Part shown: positions 51,515-59,104 of the stretch, one piece after another
How the letters are laid out: each line of letters begins with the position of its first letter
Position numbering within the stretch: the stretch's first letter is position 1
Source of the DNA: Alphaproteobacteria bacterium
GTDB lineage: Bacteria; Pseudomonadota; Alphaproteobacteria; UBA8366
NCBI GenBank assembly: GCA_028281325.1
Contig: JANQKC010000026.1
Span: forward strand, 124,001-188,000
Length of the DNA stretch: 64,000 bases
Direction of reading: 5' to 3'
The notes under the pieces: model-generated
Databases searched by the model: none
Told to the model about the DNA's origin: nothing
What the model saw: the letters and a program-made list of their open reading frames with translations, nothing else
Translations under genes and position numbers: made by a program

Positions 51515-52480
51515 TCAATCTTGCAGTTCGGGCACGACCCACAACGGCGCTTCGCCGCGCGCCACCCGCTGCACGTTGTCGAACGCGTTCCGCACGCGCG
51601 CCGTGTTGCTTTCGAAGGTCGGCCCCGCGAGATGCGCCGTCAGGATGACGTTCTCCAGACCGAACAACGGATTATCCGCTTGCGGCGGCTCCTGTTCGAA
51701 CACGTCCAGCCCAGCCGCGGAGATCACGCCGGTGGTCAATGCGGTGTACAGCGCCGCCTCGTCGACGACGGAGCCGCGCGCCGTGTTCACCAAGATCGAC
51801 GTCGGCTTCATCAACGCCAATTCCTCCGCACCGATCAGGTGACGCGTGGAGTCGTTCAGCGGCGTGTGCAGCGTCACCACGTCGGACAACTGCAGCAGCT
51901 CGCGCAACAAGCGGAACCGCACCTTGAGCGCGTCTTCCTCATCCTCGCGCAGACGCGCGATGTCGTAATAGATGACATCCATGCCGAAGGCCTGGCCGAG
52001 ACGGGCCGTCTTCTTGCCGATGGTGCCGAGACCGACGACGCCGAGCGTCTGGCCGCGCAATTCATGCAGGCGCGGCGTTACGTTGCCGCGCCAGCGCCCG
52101 CCGGTCACGCTCTTGTGCTGATGAACCAATTTTCGAGATACGGCCAGCGCCAGCAGGATCGCGTGTTCCGACACGGCGACCGCGTTCGCGCCGCCGTTGT
52201 TGGCCAGCGGTACCCCGGCCCGTCGCGCGGCCTCCAGGTCGGCCTTGTCGTATCCGGCGCTCAGCACTTGCACCAGTTTGAGGTTGGGCGCGGTCTTGTA
52301 GAGTTCGTCACGCACCAAGCCATCGACGAAGCCGACCAGGAACTGCGCCTCGGCCATCGCCTCTTCGTATTCAGCACCGCCGGCTGGGGCGACGACGAAA
52401 TCGAAACCCTTCGGCGCCATCTCGCGCGCGACATCGGCGGCGTCCGGAAAATCGGTCACGAAAACGATCTTAGGATCCAC
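51515..52480 (-). CDS. D-2-hydroxyacid dehydrogenase (GTG start)
   Basis: The 321-residue NAD(P)-dependent enzyme has LRGQTLGVVGLGTIGKKTARLG near residue 143 (GxGxxG), the catalytic Arg in ILVNTARGSVVDEAAL near 232, Glu in GLDVFEQEPPQADNP near 261 and His in NVILTAHLAGPTFESN near 281. These are the Arg-Glu-His triad of formate/D-lactate/hydroxypyruvate-type dehydrogenases. Only VD precede PKIVFV, and CAGGAGGATTC sits upstream of the GTG. It heads the cluster that continues through the flavoprotein, ACAD pair, CoA-transferase and hydrolase. Confidence 0.92.
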   Translation of the reverse strand: MDPKIVFVTDFPDAADVAREMAPKGFDFVVAPAGGAEYEEAMAEAQFLVGFVDGLVRDELYKTAPNLKLVQVLSAGYDKADLEAARRAGVPLANNGGANAVAVSEHAILLALAVSRKLVHQHKSVTGGRWRGNVTPRLHELRGQTLGVVGLGTIGKKTARLGQAFGMDVIYYDIARLREDEEDALKVRFRLLRELLQLSDVVTLHTPLNDSTRHLIGAEELALMKPTSILVNTARGSVVDEAALYTALTTGVISAAGLDVFEQEPPQADNPLFGLENVILTAHLAGPTFESNTARVRNAFDNVQRVARGEAPLWVVPELQD

Positions 52481-52599
52481 GAATCCTCCTGAAGCTCTTC
52501 ATTTTTCAAGGGACACCCTTCGGGAGCCGGCAACCGCAAGCGTTGCCGCCGAACACTGGAATTGCAGTATAGGATGGGCGCGCGCATCGACCCAAATCA

Positions 52600-52629
52600 G
52601 GTACGGCGGCAACGGGTACGGCGGCAACG
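52600..52629 (+). repeat. Two tandem copies of a 15-bp unit
   Basis: GTACGGCGGCAACGG is repeated twice head-to-tail (52601-52615 and 52616-52629, the last base differing). It lies in the gap between the leftward TauD and hydroxyacid dehydrogenase genes. It is probably slippage; a protein-binding site is possible but not supported by symmetry. Confidence 0.6.
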
Positions 52630-52631
52630 CG

Positions 52632-53510
52632 CTATGGCGCCGCCGGCCGGTCGCCGCGCACCTGCGTACGCCGCATGTAGCGCCGGTACTTGTGGTCGTT
52701 GTAGGGCGTGGCGCGATGCATCGTGCAACGGTTGTCCCAGACGACGAGATCGCCGTCGCGCCATTTGTGGCTGTAGACGAATGCATCCTGTGTCGCGAAG
52801 TCGATCAATTCGTCGACCAACGCCAACGCCGCGGCGCGATCCATCCCTTCGATATCCCGAATATCCGACAACGCCAGGAAAAGGCCGAGCTGGCCGGTTT
52901 CCGGGTGACGCCGGACCAGCGGGTGCGACACCGGCGGCACCTCTTTCAATTGTTCCGGCGTCAACGGCGGCCGGTCGGGATAGCGTTCGGCATAGCTGAA
53001 ATTACGGTCGTGGATCGCGACAAGGCCGTCGATCCGCTCTTTCATCGCGCCCGGCAACGCGGCATAGGCCGCGGTCATGTTGGCGAATTGCGTGTCCCCG
53101 CCTTCCGGCGGACAATCGTCGCCCAGCAGGAACGTGGCCAGCATCGGCCGTTCCTTGAACGACTGATCGGTATGCCAGACCATGCCGGACTTATGCGCGC
53201 CGACATACTCCCCTTCTTTCTTGTCGTTGCTGAGAATACGGATTTCGGGTTGCGACTTCTTTAAATGCTCCGCCAGATGATGGATGTCCATCGGACCGAA
53301 CCGCGCGGTGAAGGCCAGCAATGCCGCATCGTCCAAGTCTTGGTCGCGAAACACCAGAACCGCATGTTCAAGGAATAGCGCCCGCACCCGCTCGAAATCG
53401 GCGTCGGACAGCGGTCGCGACAGGTCGAGCCCCCTGATCTCGCCGGCAAACGTGGGCGTTAGCCGCCGGGCGGTCCCGGCCCAAATCACTGTTTTTTCGC
53501 TGGTCGGCAT
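52632..53510 (-). CDS. TauD/TfdA-family dioxygenase (3 of 4)
   Basis: The 292-residue protein has MVWHTDQSFKERPMLATFL (His-x-Asp near residues 113-115), NRCTMHRATPYND (distal His near 263) and RYMRRTQVRGDRP (2-oxoglutarate Arg). The N-terminus LTPTFAGEIRGLDLSRPLSD is the usual TauD/TfdA opening. It is upstream of, and in the same direction as, the hydroxyacid dehydrogenase-to-hydrolase cluster, with a 151-base gap, so it may feed it with a hydroxylated substrate. Its exact substrate is unknown. Confidence 0.9.
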   Translation of the reverse strand: MPTSEKTVIWAGTARRLTPTFAGEIRGLDLSRPLSDADFERVRALFLEHAVLVFRDQDLDDAALLAFTARFGPMDIHHLAEHLKKSQPEIRILSNDKKEGEYVGAHKSGMVWHTDQSFKERPMLATFLLGDDCPPEGGDTQFANMTAAYAALPGAMKERIDGLVAIHDRNFSYAERYPDRPPLTPEQLKEVPPVSHPLVRRHPETGQLGLFLALSDIRDIEGMDRAAALALVDELIDFATQDAFVYSHKWRDGDLVVWDNRCTMHRATPYNDHKYRRYMRRTQVRGDRPAAP

Positions 53511-53566
53511 GGCGTCGGTCCCCGTTCCGATGATGAACGGACCGCATTATACCAGGAAATCGAGTC

Positions 53567-54811
53567 TCAGGTGTGACGCGGCGCCGCGTCGCTTTCCGCC
53601 GGCGGCGTGCTGCAACCGACGTCGCCATCCCGGTTCCGCCCCGCCCGTGCGTTATCGATGGCTGCTCGATAGATTTTCATGAACGAGTCGAAGTTTCGGT
53701 TCGTGGTGTATTTGTCCATGAAATCCTGACGCGCAGCGTCCCGCATCGACGCTCGATCGACATTCCCCGCGAATGCCCGGCCAACCGCCGCCGCGAAATC
53801 CTCGGCGTCGCCCGGCCGAAACAAGAAACCGGTCCGGCCATCCGCGATCATCTCCGCGGCGGCACCAATCCCCGCCGCGATCACGGGCGTTCCCTTCGCG
53901 AGCGACTCGATAATGACGCGGGGACACCCCTCGTACCATTGCGAGGGAAAGACCAGGTATTCGGCACGGCTAAGCAACGCCATAACGTCGGCCGGTTCTC
54001 GCCAGCCCAGCACCTCGACATTTCCGTCCTGTTCGGCCCGTTGCTCCACCTCGGCGGTCAGGGGCCCCGTCCCCACGATCTTCAAGGGGATATCGGCATC
54101 CAGCCGCTTCCACGCATCGAGCATGGTATCGACACCCTTCACAGGCGCGAGCCGCCCGATGAAAAGGGCGTATCCGCCGCCGCCTTCCCCGACGGCCGGC
54201 GTCGGATGGATGGAATTGCTCTTGAAATGGACCTTGTCGGCGGGAAGCCCACCTTCCACGAACTTGTCGCGCGAGAACCGCGTCAGGGCAATATACGCAT
54301 CGACCTTGTCTTGCCAGGTTCCCAACGCCTTGTTGAACGTCAGCATGGAGGCAACGGAAAACGACCCGACCACGGACCCGCGGTAGCACCCGCGCACGAC
54401 GCCCCGCCAGGGCACGGCCTTACCGACGCAATCCTCGCAGACACTGCCATTCCTCGACAGCGTTCCCGGCAAACAAAGCAGTCGAAAATTCCGAAGCGAT
54501 TGCACCACGGCGACCCCTTCCTTCGACGCCGCGTAATAGGCGGACGGGGATATAAGGGGGAAGAAATTCTGCACATGCATGACGTCGAACCGGTCCTTGC
54601 GCAGAATCTCGCGGATCTTGCGATAGGAGTGCGGAGACCAAACCGAGCCGGCGGCTGTTCGGAGTTTGCCGATGTCGGCAATGCGCACGTTGTCCTCTTC
54701 ATACGTGACGACATCGCAGCCGTTACTGCGAAGGAGGTCCGCTTCCATCTGAAAGGACGTGTCTTCACCACCCCGTTCCAGGTAACGGTTATGGAGCATC
54801 AATATGCGCAT
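53567..54811 (-). CDS. Family 4 glycosyltransferase
   Basis: The 414-residue GT-B enzyme begins MRILMLHNRYLERGGEDTSF, with the N-terminal Gly-rich loop after strand 1, then FDVMHVQNFFPLISPSAYYAA. SLRNFRLLCLPGTLSRNGSVCEDCVGKA near residue 105 contains a CxxC. The C-terminal domain has YALFIGRLAPVKGVDTMLDAWKRL, LKIVGTGPLTAEVEQRA and the donor-binding LVFPSQWYEGCPRVIIESLAKGTPVIAA with the E-x7-E motif (EGCPRVIIE) near residue 310. It should add a sugar from a nucleotide donor to a surface glycan. It is divergent from the TupA-like gene. The last about 35 residues are disordered. Confidence 0.92.
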   Translation of the reverse strand: MRILMLHNRYLERGGEDTSFQMEADLLRSNGCDVVTYEEDNVRIADIGKLRTAAGSVWSPHSYRKIREILRKDRFDVMHVQNFFPLISPSAYYAASKEGVAVVQSLRNFRLLCLPGTLSRNGSVCEDCVGKAVPWRGVVRGCYRGSVVGSFSVASMLTFNKALGTWQDKVDAYIALTRFSRDKFVEGGLPADKVHFKSNSIHPTPAVGEGGGGYALFIGRLAPVKGVDTMLDAWKRLDADIPLKIVGTGPLTAEVEQRAEQDGNVEVLGWREPADVMALLSRAEYLVFPSQWYEGCPRVIIESLAKGTPVIAAGIGAAAEMIADGRTGFLFRPGDAEDFAAAVGRAFAGNVDRASMRDAARQDFMDKYTTNRNFDSFMKIYRAAIDNARAGRNRDGDVGCSTPPAESDAAPRHT

Positions 54812-55097
54812 TGTCTTCCAATGGTAACGGCTGGACGCCCGTTTTGGTTCGATCTGATCATGCAGGTCGCGCGCGTCGCAATCGGCCTAGCATCCTGACG
54901 CCGTTCCTGCGCCAATGACGAATAGAGCATGTGAGTCCGACGAATACTATTGGCGTGTTCGGGACAGAACATACCGCCAAAGTATTAATCAATTGTACTT
55001 GATAGATTTTTCCCTGACCCTGGGTGCATGCTCACCGACAGAGCCGTCATCGGAGATTTGGCGGCACACCGACCATTATCGTAACCAGTTAAAAAAT

Positions 55098-56030
55098 ATG
55101 CATAAAAATATCTGGGCTTTCTTTCTCGCGATTATCCCGCGCAACCGGTTCGGCGATTGTGTCGCCGGATTGCTTCATTTCGTTCTGCGCCACCGCCGCA
55201 TTCCCAATCTGCTAAATCCCACGCGATATAACGATTTCCTTATCCGCATTAAAATCGACGGGACGCTTCGGCAGCCGCTGCGCCGCGCCATCAGCGACAA
55301 ACACGGCGTGAAGGCCTATCTGGAAAAGAAGGCCGGCCGCTGTTTCCCGCGGACGATTGCCTTGCTGGACTCGCCGGAAGCCATCCAGGCCTACGATTTT
55401 TCCGCCGGCTGCATCGTCAAACCGGCTCATTCGTCCGGCGCCGCCATCCGGGTCGAGTCGGACCGCCAGGACATTCCGCGGGACGAGATCGCCGGCTGGC
55501 TGCACGATGACCTGTACTCACGGACACGGGAAGCGAACTACCAAACCGTCAAAAAACGCGTGATGGTCGAGGAACTCATCGATTTCGGCGATGGCGCGCT
55601 GGTCGACTACAAGGTCCACTGCTTTGCCGGGAAACCGCAGCTCATCGAGGTGATTCGCGGCCGATTCACCAAGATGACGGAAAACTATTACTCGACAAGT
55701 TGGAAGCAACTGCCCGTCGCCTTCATTAAAAACAGGCAGGCCTACAAAACGCATGCGCCGGACGCGCGCCCCGCCAATCTGCAAGATATGCTCAGGCTGT
55801 GCGAACGATTGGCGGAAGACTTTCCGTTCATCCGGGTCGACTGCTACACGGACGGCAAGACGATCTATGTCGGCGAACTCACCAACCTGCCGCAAAACGC
55901 GGCGGAGGGCTTGGAGCGGCCGGAAATGGAACGTCAACTGGGCCGGCTGTTCCTGGGCGAGGATGCCGACGACATTTTTCGCGAGGATGATGACCAACCA
56001 TTCCCATCCGTCGCGACCGCCCGCGCCTGA
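55098..56030 (+). CDS. TupA-like ATP-grasp protein
   Basis: The 310-residue protein reads IWAFFLAIIPRNRFGDCVAG, LRHRRIPNLLNPTRYNDFLI and AISDKHGVKAYLEKKAG at the N-terminus, and GCIVKPAHSSGAAIRVES (ATP-binding), VMVEELIDFGDGALVDYKVHCF and PFIRVDCYTDGKTIYVGELTNLP later, the order of TupA-type ATP-grasp proteins of teichuronopeptide or surface-polymer synthesis. The open frame extends to 54915, but the family opening is at 55098. The upstream 250 bases are AT-richer than average, suggesting transfer with the divergent glycosyltransferase. Confidence 0.85.
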   Translation: MHKNIWAFFLAIIPRNRFGDCVAGLLHFVLRHRRIPNLLNPTRYNDFLIRIKIDGTLRQPLRRAISDKHGVKAYLEKKAGRCFPRTIALLDSPEAIQAYDFSAGCIVKPAHSSGAAIRVESDRQDIPRDEIAGWLHDDLYSRTREANYQTVKKRVMVEELIDFGDGALVDYKVHCFAGKPQLIEVIRGRFTKMTENYYSTSWKQLPVAFIKNRQAYKTHAPDARPANLQDMLRLCERLAEDFPFIRVDCYTDGKTIYVGELTNLPQNAAEGLERPEMERQLGRLFLGEDADDIFREDDDQPFPSVATARA

Positions 56031-56061
56031 CGCCTCGAACGCTGAACACGTTTCCCGGTTT

Positions 56062-56080
56062 CGGGCGAAGGGTTCGCCCG
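56062..56080. terminator. Hairpin between convergent genes
   Basis: Perfect 8-bp arms CGGGCGAA and TTCGCCCG with a three-base loop GGG lie between the convergent TupA-like and DUF4387 genes. No clean U-tract follows on either strand, so it may stop transcription weakly or with Rho. Confidence 0.5.
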
Positions 56081-56129
56081 GGGCGTGCCGCGCGAAAACG
56101 GATCGAGGCTGATTAAGGAGAAAAGGCCG

Positions 56130-56441
56130 TCAGATCGGAATCTCGACCTCGATCAACGGCGCATGTTGTTGCGCGCCGTAAACATCGGTGTCGCCCAGGT
56201 CCCCCGCCGAAACCAGGCGCGGCAGCGTCGCCTTGAAGGCCAGCCCCGGCTCGTAAACGGTGAACAGGATATCGTCGACCGACACATTGTAGAGCTTCGC
56301 GAACAGTTCCGGGCAAATCACCCCGGTCGCCTGCACCTTGTCAAATGTCTCCTTGTCGCCGAAGACGGCGTCGATGGTCAGTTCGAAGGGTCCGGCATTC
56401 TTGCTCTTGCAGACGACGGCGATATCCTTGAGTTTCGGCAT
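56130..56441 (-). CDS. DUF4387 protein
   Basis: The 103-residue protein reads MPKLKDIAVVCKSKNAGPFE, then LTIDAVFGDKETFDKVQATGVICPELFAKLYNV and the C-terminal DTDVYGAQQHAPLIEVEIPI, the conserved blocks of DUF4387. Small proteins of this family are encoded directly after AtuA-like DUF1446 proteins; here the gap is three bases. They likely form a complex, or one catalytic unit. Activity is unknown. Confidence 0.88.
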   Translation of the reverse strand: MPKLKDIAVVCKSKNAGPFELTIDAVFGDKETFDKVQATGVICPELFAKLYNVSVDDILFTVYEPGLAFKATLPRLVSAGDLGDTDVYGAQQHAPLIEVEIPI

Positions 56442-56444
56442 CGG

Positions 56445-57815
56445 CTACCCGCGCACGTCTTCGTAGTCGATCGGAAACATCTCGGTCGGCGTCTTGGGTT
56501 CGACGATATGATAGACGTTGAACCGATAGGCCGGACCGCACTCGATGTCGGACGGCGAGAAGGGAAAGGCCATATTCCCCTCGCGGCAAAGACGCCCCGG
56601 AAAATCATTATGCATCGTGTTGACCCGCGCCACCGCCAGGACGGCGTTGGCCGATTCCTGATCGTCGGCGATGACCTCGACCAGCAACCCGAGTTCGTGA
56701 CTCGGCGTGCCGCTCAGCGGTTCCCGTTCGGCCATGACGCCGTCGCGGCCATAGGTCCGAAAGTTGAGATGATAGCTGTCGGGCGGGAAGCCGAGGCCCT
56801 CCGCCTTCTGCGCAATATTCTCGCGCACGATATCGATGTAATTGTCATACCCTTCAATCAGCACCGGGTCGCGCGTGCCGCAGATCGTGATCGTGCGATA
56901 GCCGATCAGTTCGGCCCCTTCGATCTTGACCGTGTATTTGTCGTCTGGCGTCCATTTCATCCCGGAAATTCGCGTCGCGCGATCGGATACCGCCTCGAAC
57001 ACGCAATCGGATGCATCGAGCACGCCGCCCGGCTCCTGGAAGATCGTCGGACTGGAATTCTCGTGCAGGCTCTGGTTGGCAATCGACTCCGGCGTACAAT
57101 AGCGGATCGGGTTGGGGGATTCGCAGACCACGCCGCCGTCGTCCGTGATCGTGACATGGATACAGTCATGCGCCTTCGGCCAAGCGCCCGCACCGCCGCA
57201 TTCGAGCATCTTGCCCGCATACCACGCCGGCGCGGGCTCGGCCTGCGCGCGCATCGCGCAGGCGGCGAAAGGCGCAGGGTCGGTGCTGCGGCCGCCGAGA
57301 ACGACCAAAGCGCCCTGATCCAATGCCTCCATATAGGGTTCGGGTCCCATGCAGCCGACGATCCGCTCCGCCTTGTCGACCGTTTCGGCGTCGAGCGGCG
57401 GCACGTTGCGCATCGACTTCACCGTTCCCGCATCCAACTGTTTCTTGACCCAGGCCTTGTCCTGCTCGGCATGGATCGTCGCCATCTTGAAGGACAGACC
57501 GTCCTCGCGGGCGATCTCGCGCACGATATCGGCCATGACTTCCAGGTGCGGCTCGCCGCCCGCACCGCCGCAGGTGCCGACGGTGACGGGAATGTTGTGT
57601 TGCACCGCGGCGCGCAGCATCAACCGAATGTCGCGCTTCATCGCCTGCCGCGAATTCAGGGTCTTGCCCGAGCCGAGGTAGTGCGGTCCCGGATCGACGC
57701 TGCCGCCGTCGACGCCCAGCATGTCGACCCCCATTTCGATGCCGCGCTCCAGCGACTCCTCGGGATAGCCGTATCCCAGGATTCCGCTGGTCGAAAGCAG
57801 CCGGTAGTCGCCCAT
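56445..57815 (-). CDS. AtuA-like (DUF1446) acyclic-terpene-utilisation family protein
   Basis: The 456-residue protein has MGVDMLGVDGGSVDPGPHYLGSG near residue 29, NIPVTVGTCGGAGGEPHLEV near 76, PPLDAETVDKAERIVGCMGPEPYMEALDQGALVVLGGRSTDPAPFAACAM near 138-187 and AWPKAHDCIHVTITDDGGVV near 210, which are the AtuA/DUF1446 blocks. AtuA is needed for citronellol/geraniol use in Pseudomonas, but similar proteins occur in other acid catabolic clusters without terpene genes. No atu carboxylase is present here. It lies between TauD (71-base gap) and DUF4387. Confidence 0.88.
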   Translation of the reverse strand: MGDYRLLSTSGILGYGYPEESLERGIEMGVDMLGVDGGSVDPGPHYLGSGKTLNSRQAMKRDIRLMLRAAVQHNIPVTVGTCGGAGGEPHLEVMADIVREIAREDGLSFKMATIHAEQDKAWVKKQLDAGTVKSMRNVPPLDAETVDKAERIVGCMGPEPYMEALDQGALVVLGGRSTDPAPFAACAMRAQAEPAPAWYAGKMLECGGAGAWPKAHDCIHVTITDDGGVVCESPNPIRYCTPESIANQSLHENSSPTIFQEPGGVLDASDCVFEAVSDRATRISGMKWTPDDKYTVKIEGAELIGYRTITICGTRDPVLIEGYDNYIDIVRENIAQKAEGLGFPPDSYHLNFRTYGRDGVMAEREPLSGTPSHELGLLVEVIADDQESANAVLAVARVNTMHNDFPGRLCREGNMAFPFSPSDIECGPAYRFNVYHIVEPKTPTEMFPIDYEDVRG

Positions 57816-57886
57816 CGCATGCGCTCCGCGTCGGTTATGTCGGACGGTCAGGATAGTCGAACCGGTATCGGGGTGGCAAAACGGCC

Positions 57887-58756
57887 TCAGTACGGCCGGT
57901 CGCCCCGGACGAGCGCCCGGTAGAGCATCCGATGCTGCGAGTGATCGTAGTCGAACCGAGCCTGGTGCATCGACGACCGGTTGTCGACGATCAGCATATC
58001 GCCGAGCTTGTATTCATGGGTGTAGGAGAATTCCGGCTTGATCGCGGTTTCCACCAACTCGGCCAAGAATTCCTGTGTCTCTTCCGGCTCCATGCCGAGG
58101 ATCCTCTCGGTCTTCCCGGTGTGGAACCAGATCGCCTTGGTGCCACGCTCCGGATGGGTGCGGATCAGCGGCTGGATCATCAAGCCTGCATCGGACTCCT
58201 GCTGCTCCTTGACGATATCGGGGTTCGCGATCTTCATGCGCGCGCTGCTGACCAGGGAATTGGCCGTCTGCATCTTATCGAGCCGCGCGCGCAGATCCTC
58301 GGGCAGCGCCTCGAAAGCGGCGTGCGTATTACACACGGCGGTGCCGCCGCCGCTGTCCGGCAACGCCACGGGATAGAGCAAGGTGAATTTCGGTGGTCGT
58401 TCCTGGTTCGTATGGTCGGTGTGCCAGGTCGCATTCTTCGCCACCTTGGCCGGCTTGCCCGCGCTGTCCTTGTGCCGATTCGACAACACGCTGATCAACG
58501 GCTCGCCGTCCGCGAGATAGAGGCGGTTCTGATCCTCCATCAACTCGCCGAACTGTTCGGCGGCGGCCCTGAACTGCGACGCGGTGAAATGCTGGTCCCG
58601 AATGACCAGCACAACATGATCGACCAGCGCCTCGTACAGTCGGTCGCGCGTTTCGTCGTCGAGCGGTCTCGTCAGGTCGACGCCGGTCACCTCGGCGCCG
58701 ATCTGATCCTTGATCTTGGTGATTTTCAGGGGGCGGTCTTCGGCAAGAACGCTCAT
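57887..58756 (-). CDS. TauD/TfdA-family dioxygenase (4 of 4)
   Basis: The 289-residue protein starts MSVLAEDRPLKITKIKDQIG with GGAGGAAT upstream. The iron triad is in ATWHTDHTNQERPPKFTLLY (His-x-Asp near residues 109-111) and DNRSSMHQARFDYDHSQHRM. It is closest to copy 1 at 500 within the window. It forms a leftward unit with AtuA and DUF4387, so the dioxygenase probably prepares or finishes the AtuA substrate. A longer frame to 58975 has no family support. Confidence 0.9.
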   Translation of the reverse strand: MSVLAEDRPLKITKIKDQIGAEVTGVDLTRPLDDETRDRLYEALVDHVVLVIRDQHFTASQFRAAAEQFGELMEDQNRLYLADGEPLISVLSNRHKDSAGKPAKVAKNATWHTDHTNQERPPKFTLLYPVALPDSGGGTAVCNTHAAFEALPEDLRARLDKMQTANSLVSSARMKIANPDIVKEQQESDAGLMIQPLIRTHPERGTKAIWFHTGKTERILGMEPEETQEFLAELVETAIKPEFSYTHEYKLGDMLIVDNRSSMHQARFDYDHSQHRMLYRALVRGDRPY

Positions 58757-59104
58757 GGAACAATTCCTCCGGATCGTGGGCGGTAAAACAGTATCGCATA
58801 TTCTGCGCCTTTCTGCCGAATGCGGCCGTCCGTGATAGATATCCAGCCCGCGCGGCAGGAATGAATCGCCATGAGACGCAGGCAATTCGACCCAGAACGG
58901 CATTGTCCCGACAATCGGCTGTCGGTCCGGTGCGACGGCGCGCAACCCCACTTCTGAATCGCGTTCCGCCGCCATTCTTCACAAAACAGTAGTGATCCGT
59001 TCCGGCAAGCGCGCCGTAGCACTCATGATAACGCAGCCTGCGAGTGATTATCACTAACGCCCCGCGGGCCGTCATTCTTTTCACATCGCACGGGAGAGAC
59101 TTTC
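58757..59104. promoter_or_regulatory. Divergent region with AGTGATTATCACT palindrome
   Basis: No gene is evident in these 348 bases between TauD and the fasciclin gene. A 13-bp palindrome, AGTGATTATCACT (59043-59055), lies 50 bases upstream of the fasciclin ATG, next to CACTCATGATAA at 59020-59031, a partly matching half. It could be an operator for the secretion locus. GGGAGAGA just before 59105 is the ribosome-binding site. Confidence 0.45.

Noticed and set aside
49914-51842. 642-codon forward open frame
   Set aside because: Antisense to the flavoprotein and the hydroxyacid dehydrogenase, whose cofactor motifs are unambiguous.
54915-56030. 371-residue version of the TupA-like protein
   Set aside because: The first 61 residues are not family-like; MHKNIWAFFLAIIPRN at 55098 fits the domain start. 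The longer form cannot be fully excluded.
56085-57923. 612-codon forward open frame
   Set aside because: Antisense to AtuA and DUF4387; translation is His/Arg-rich without a known fold.
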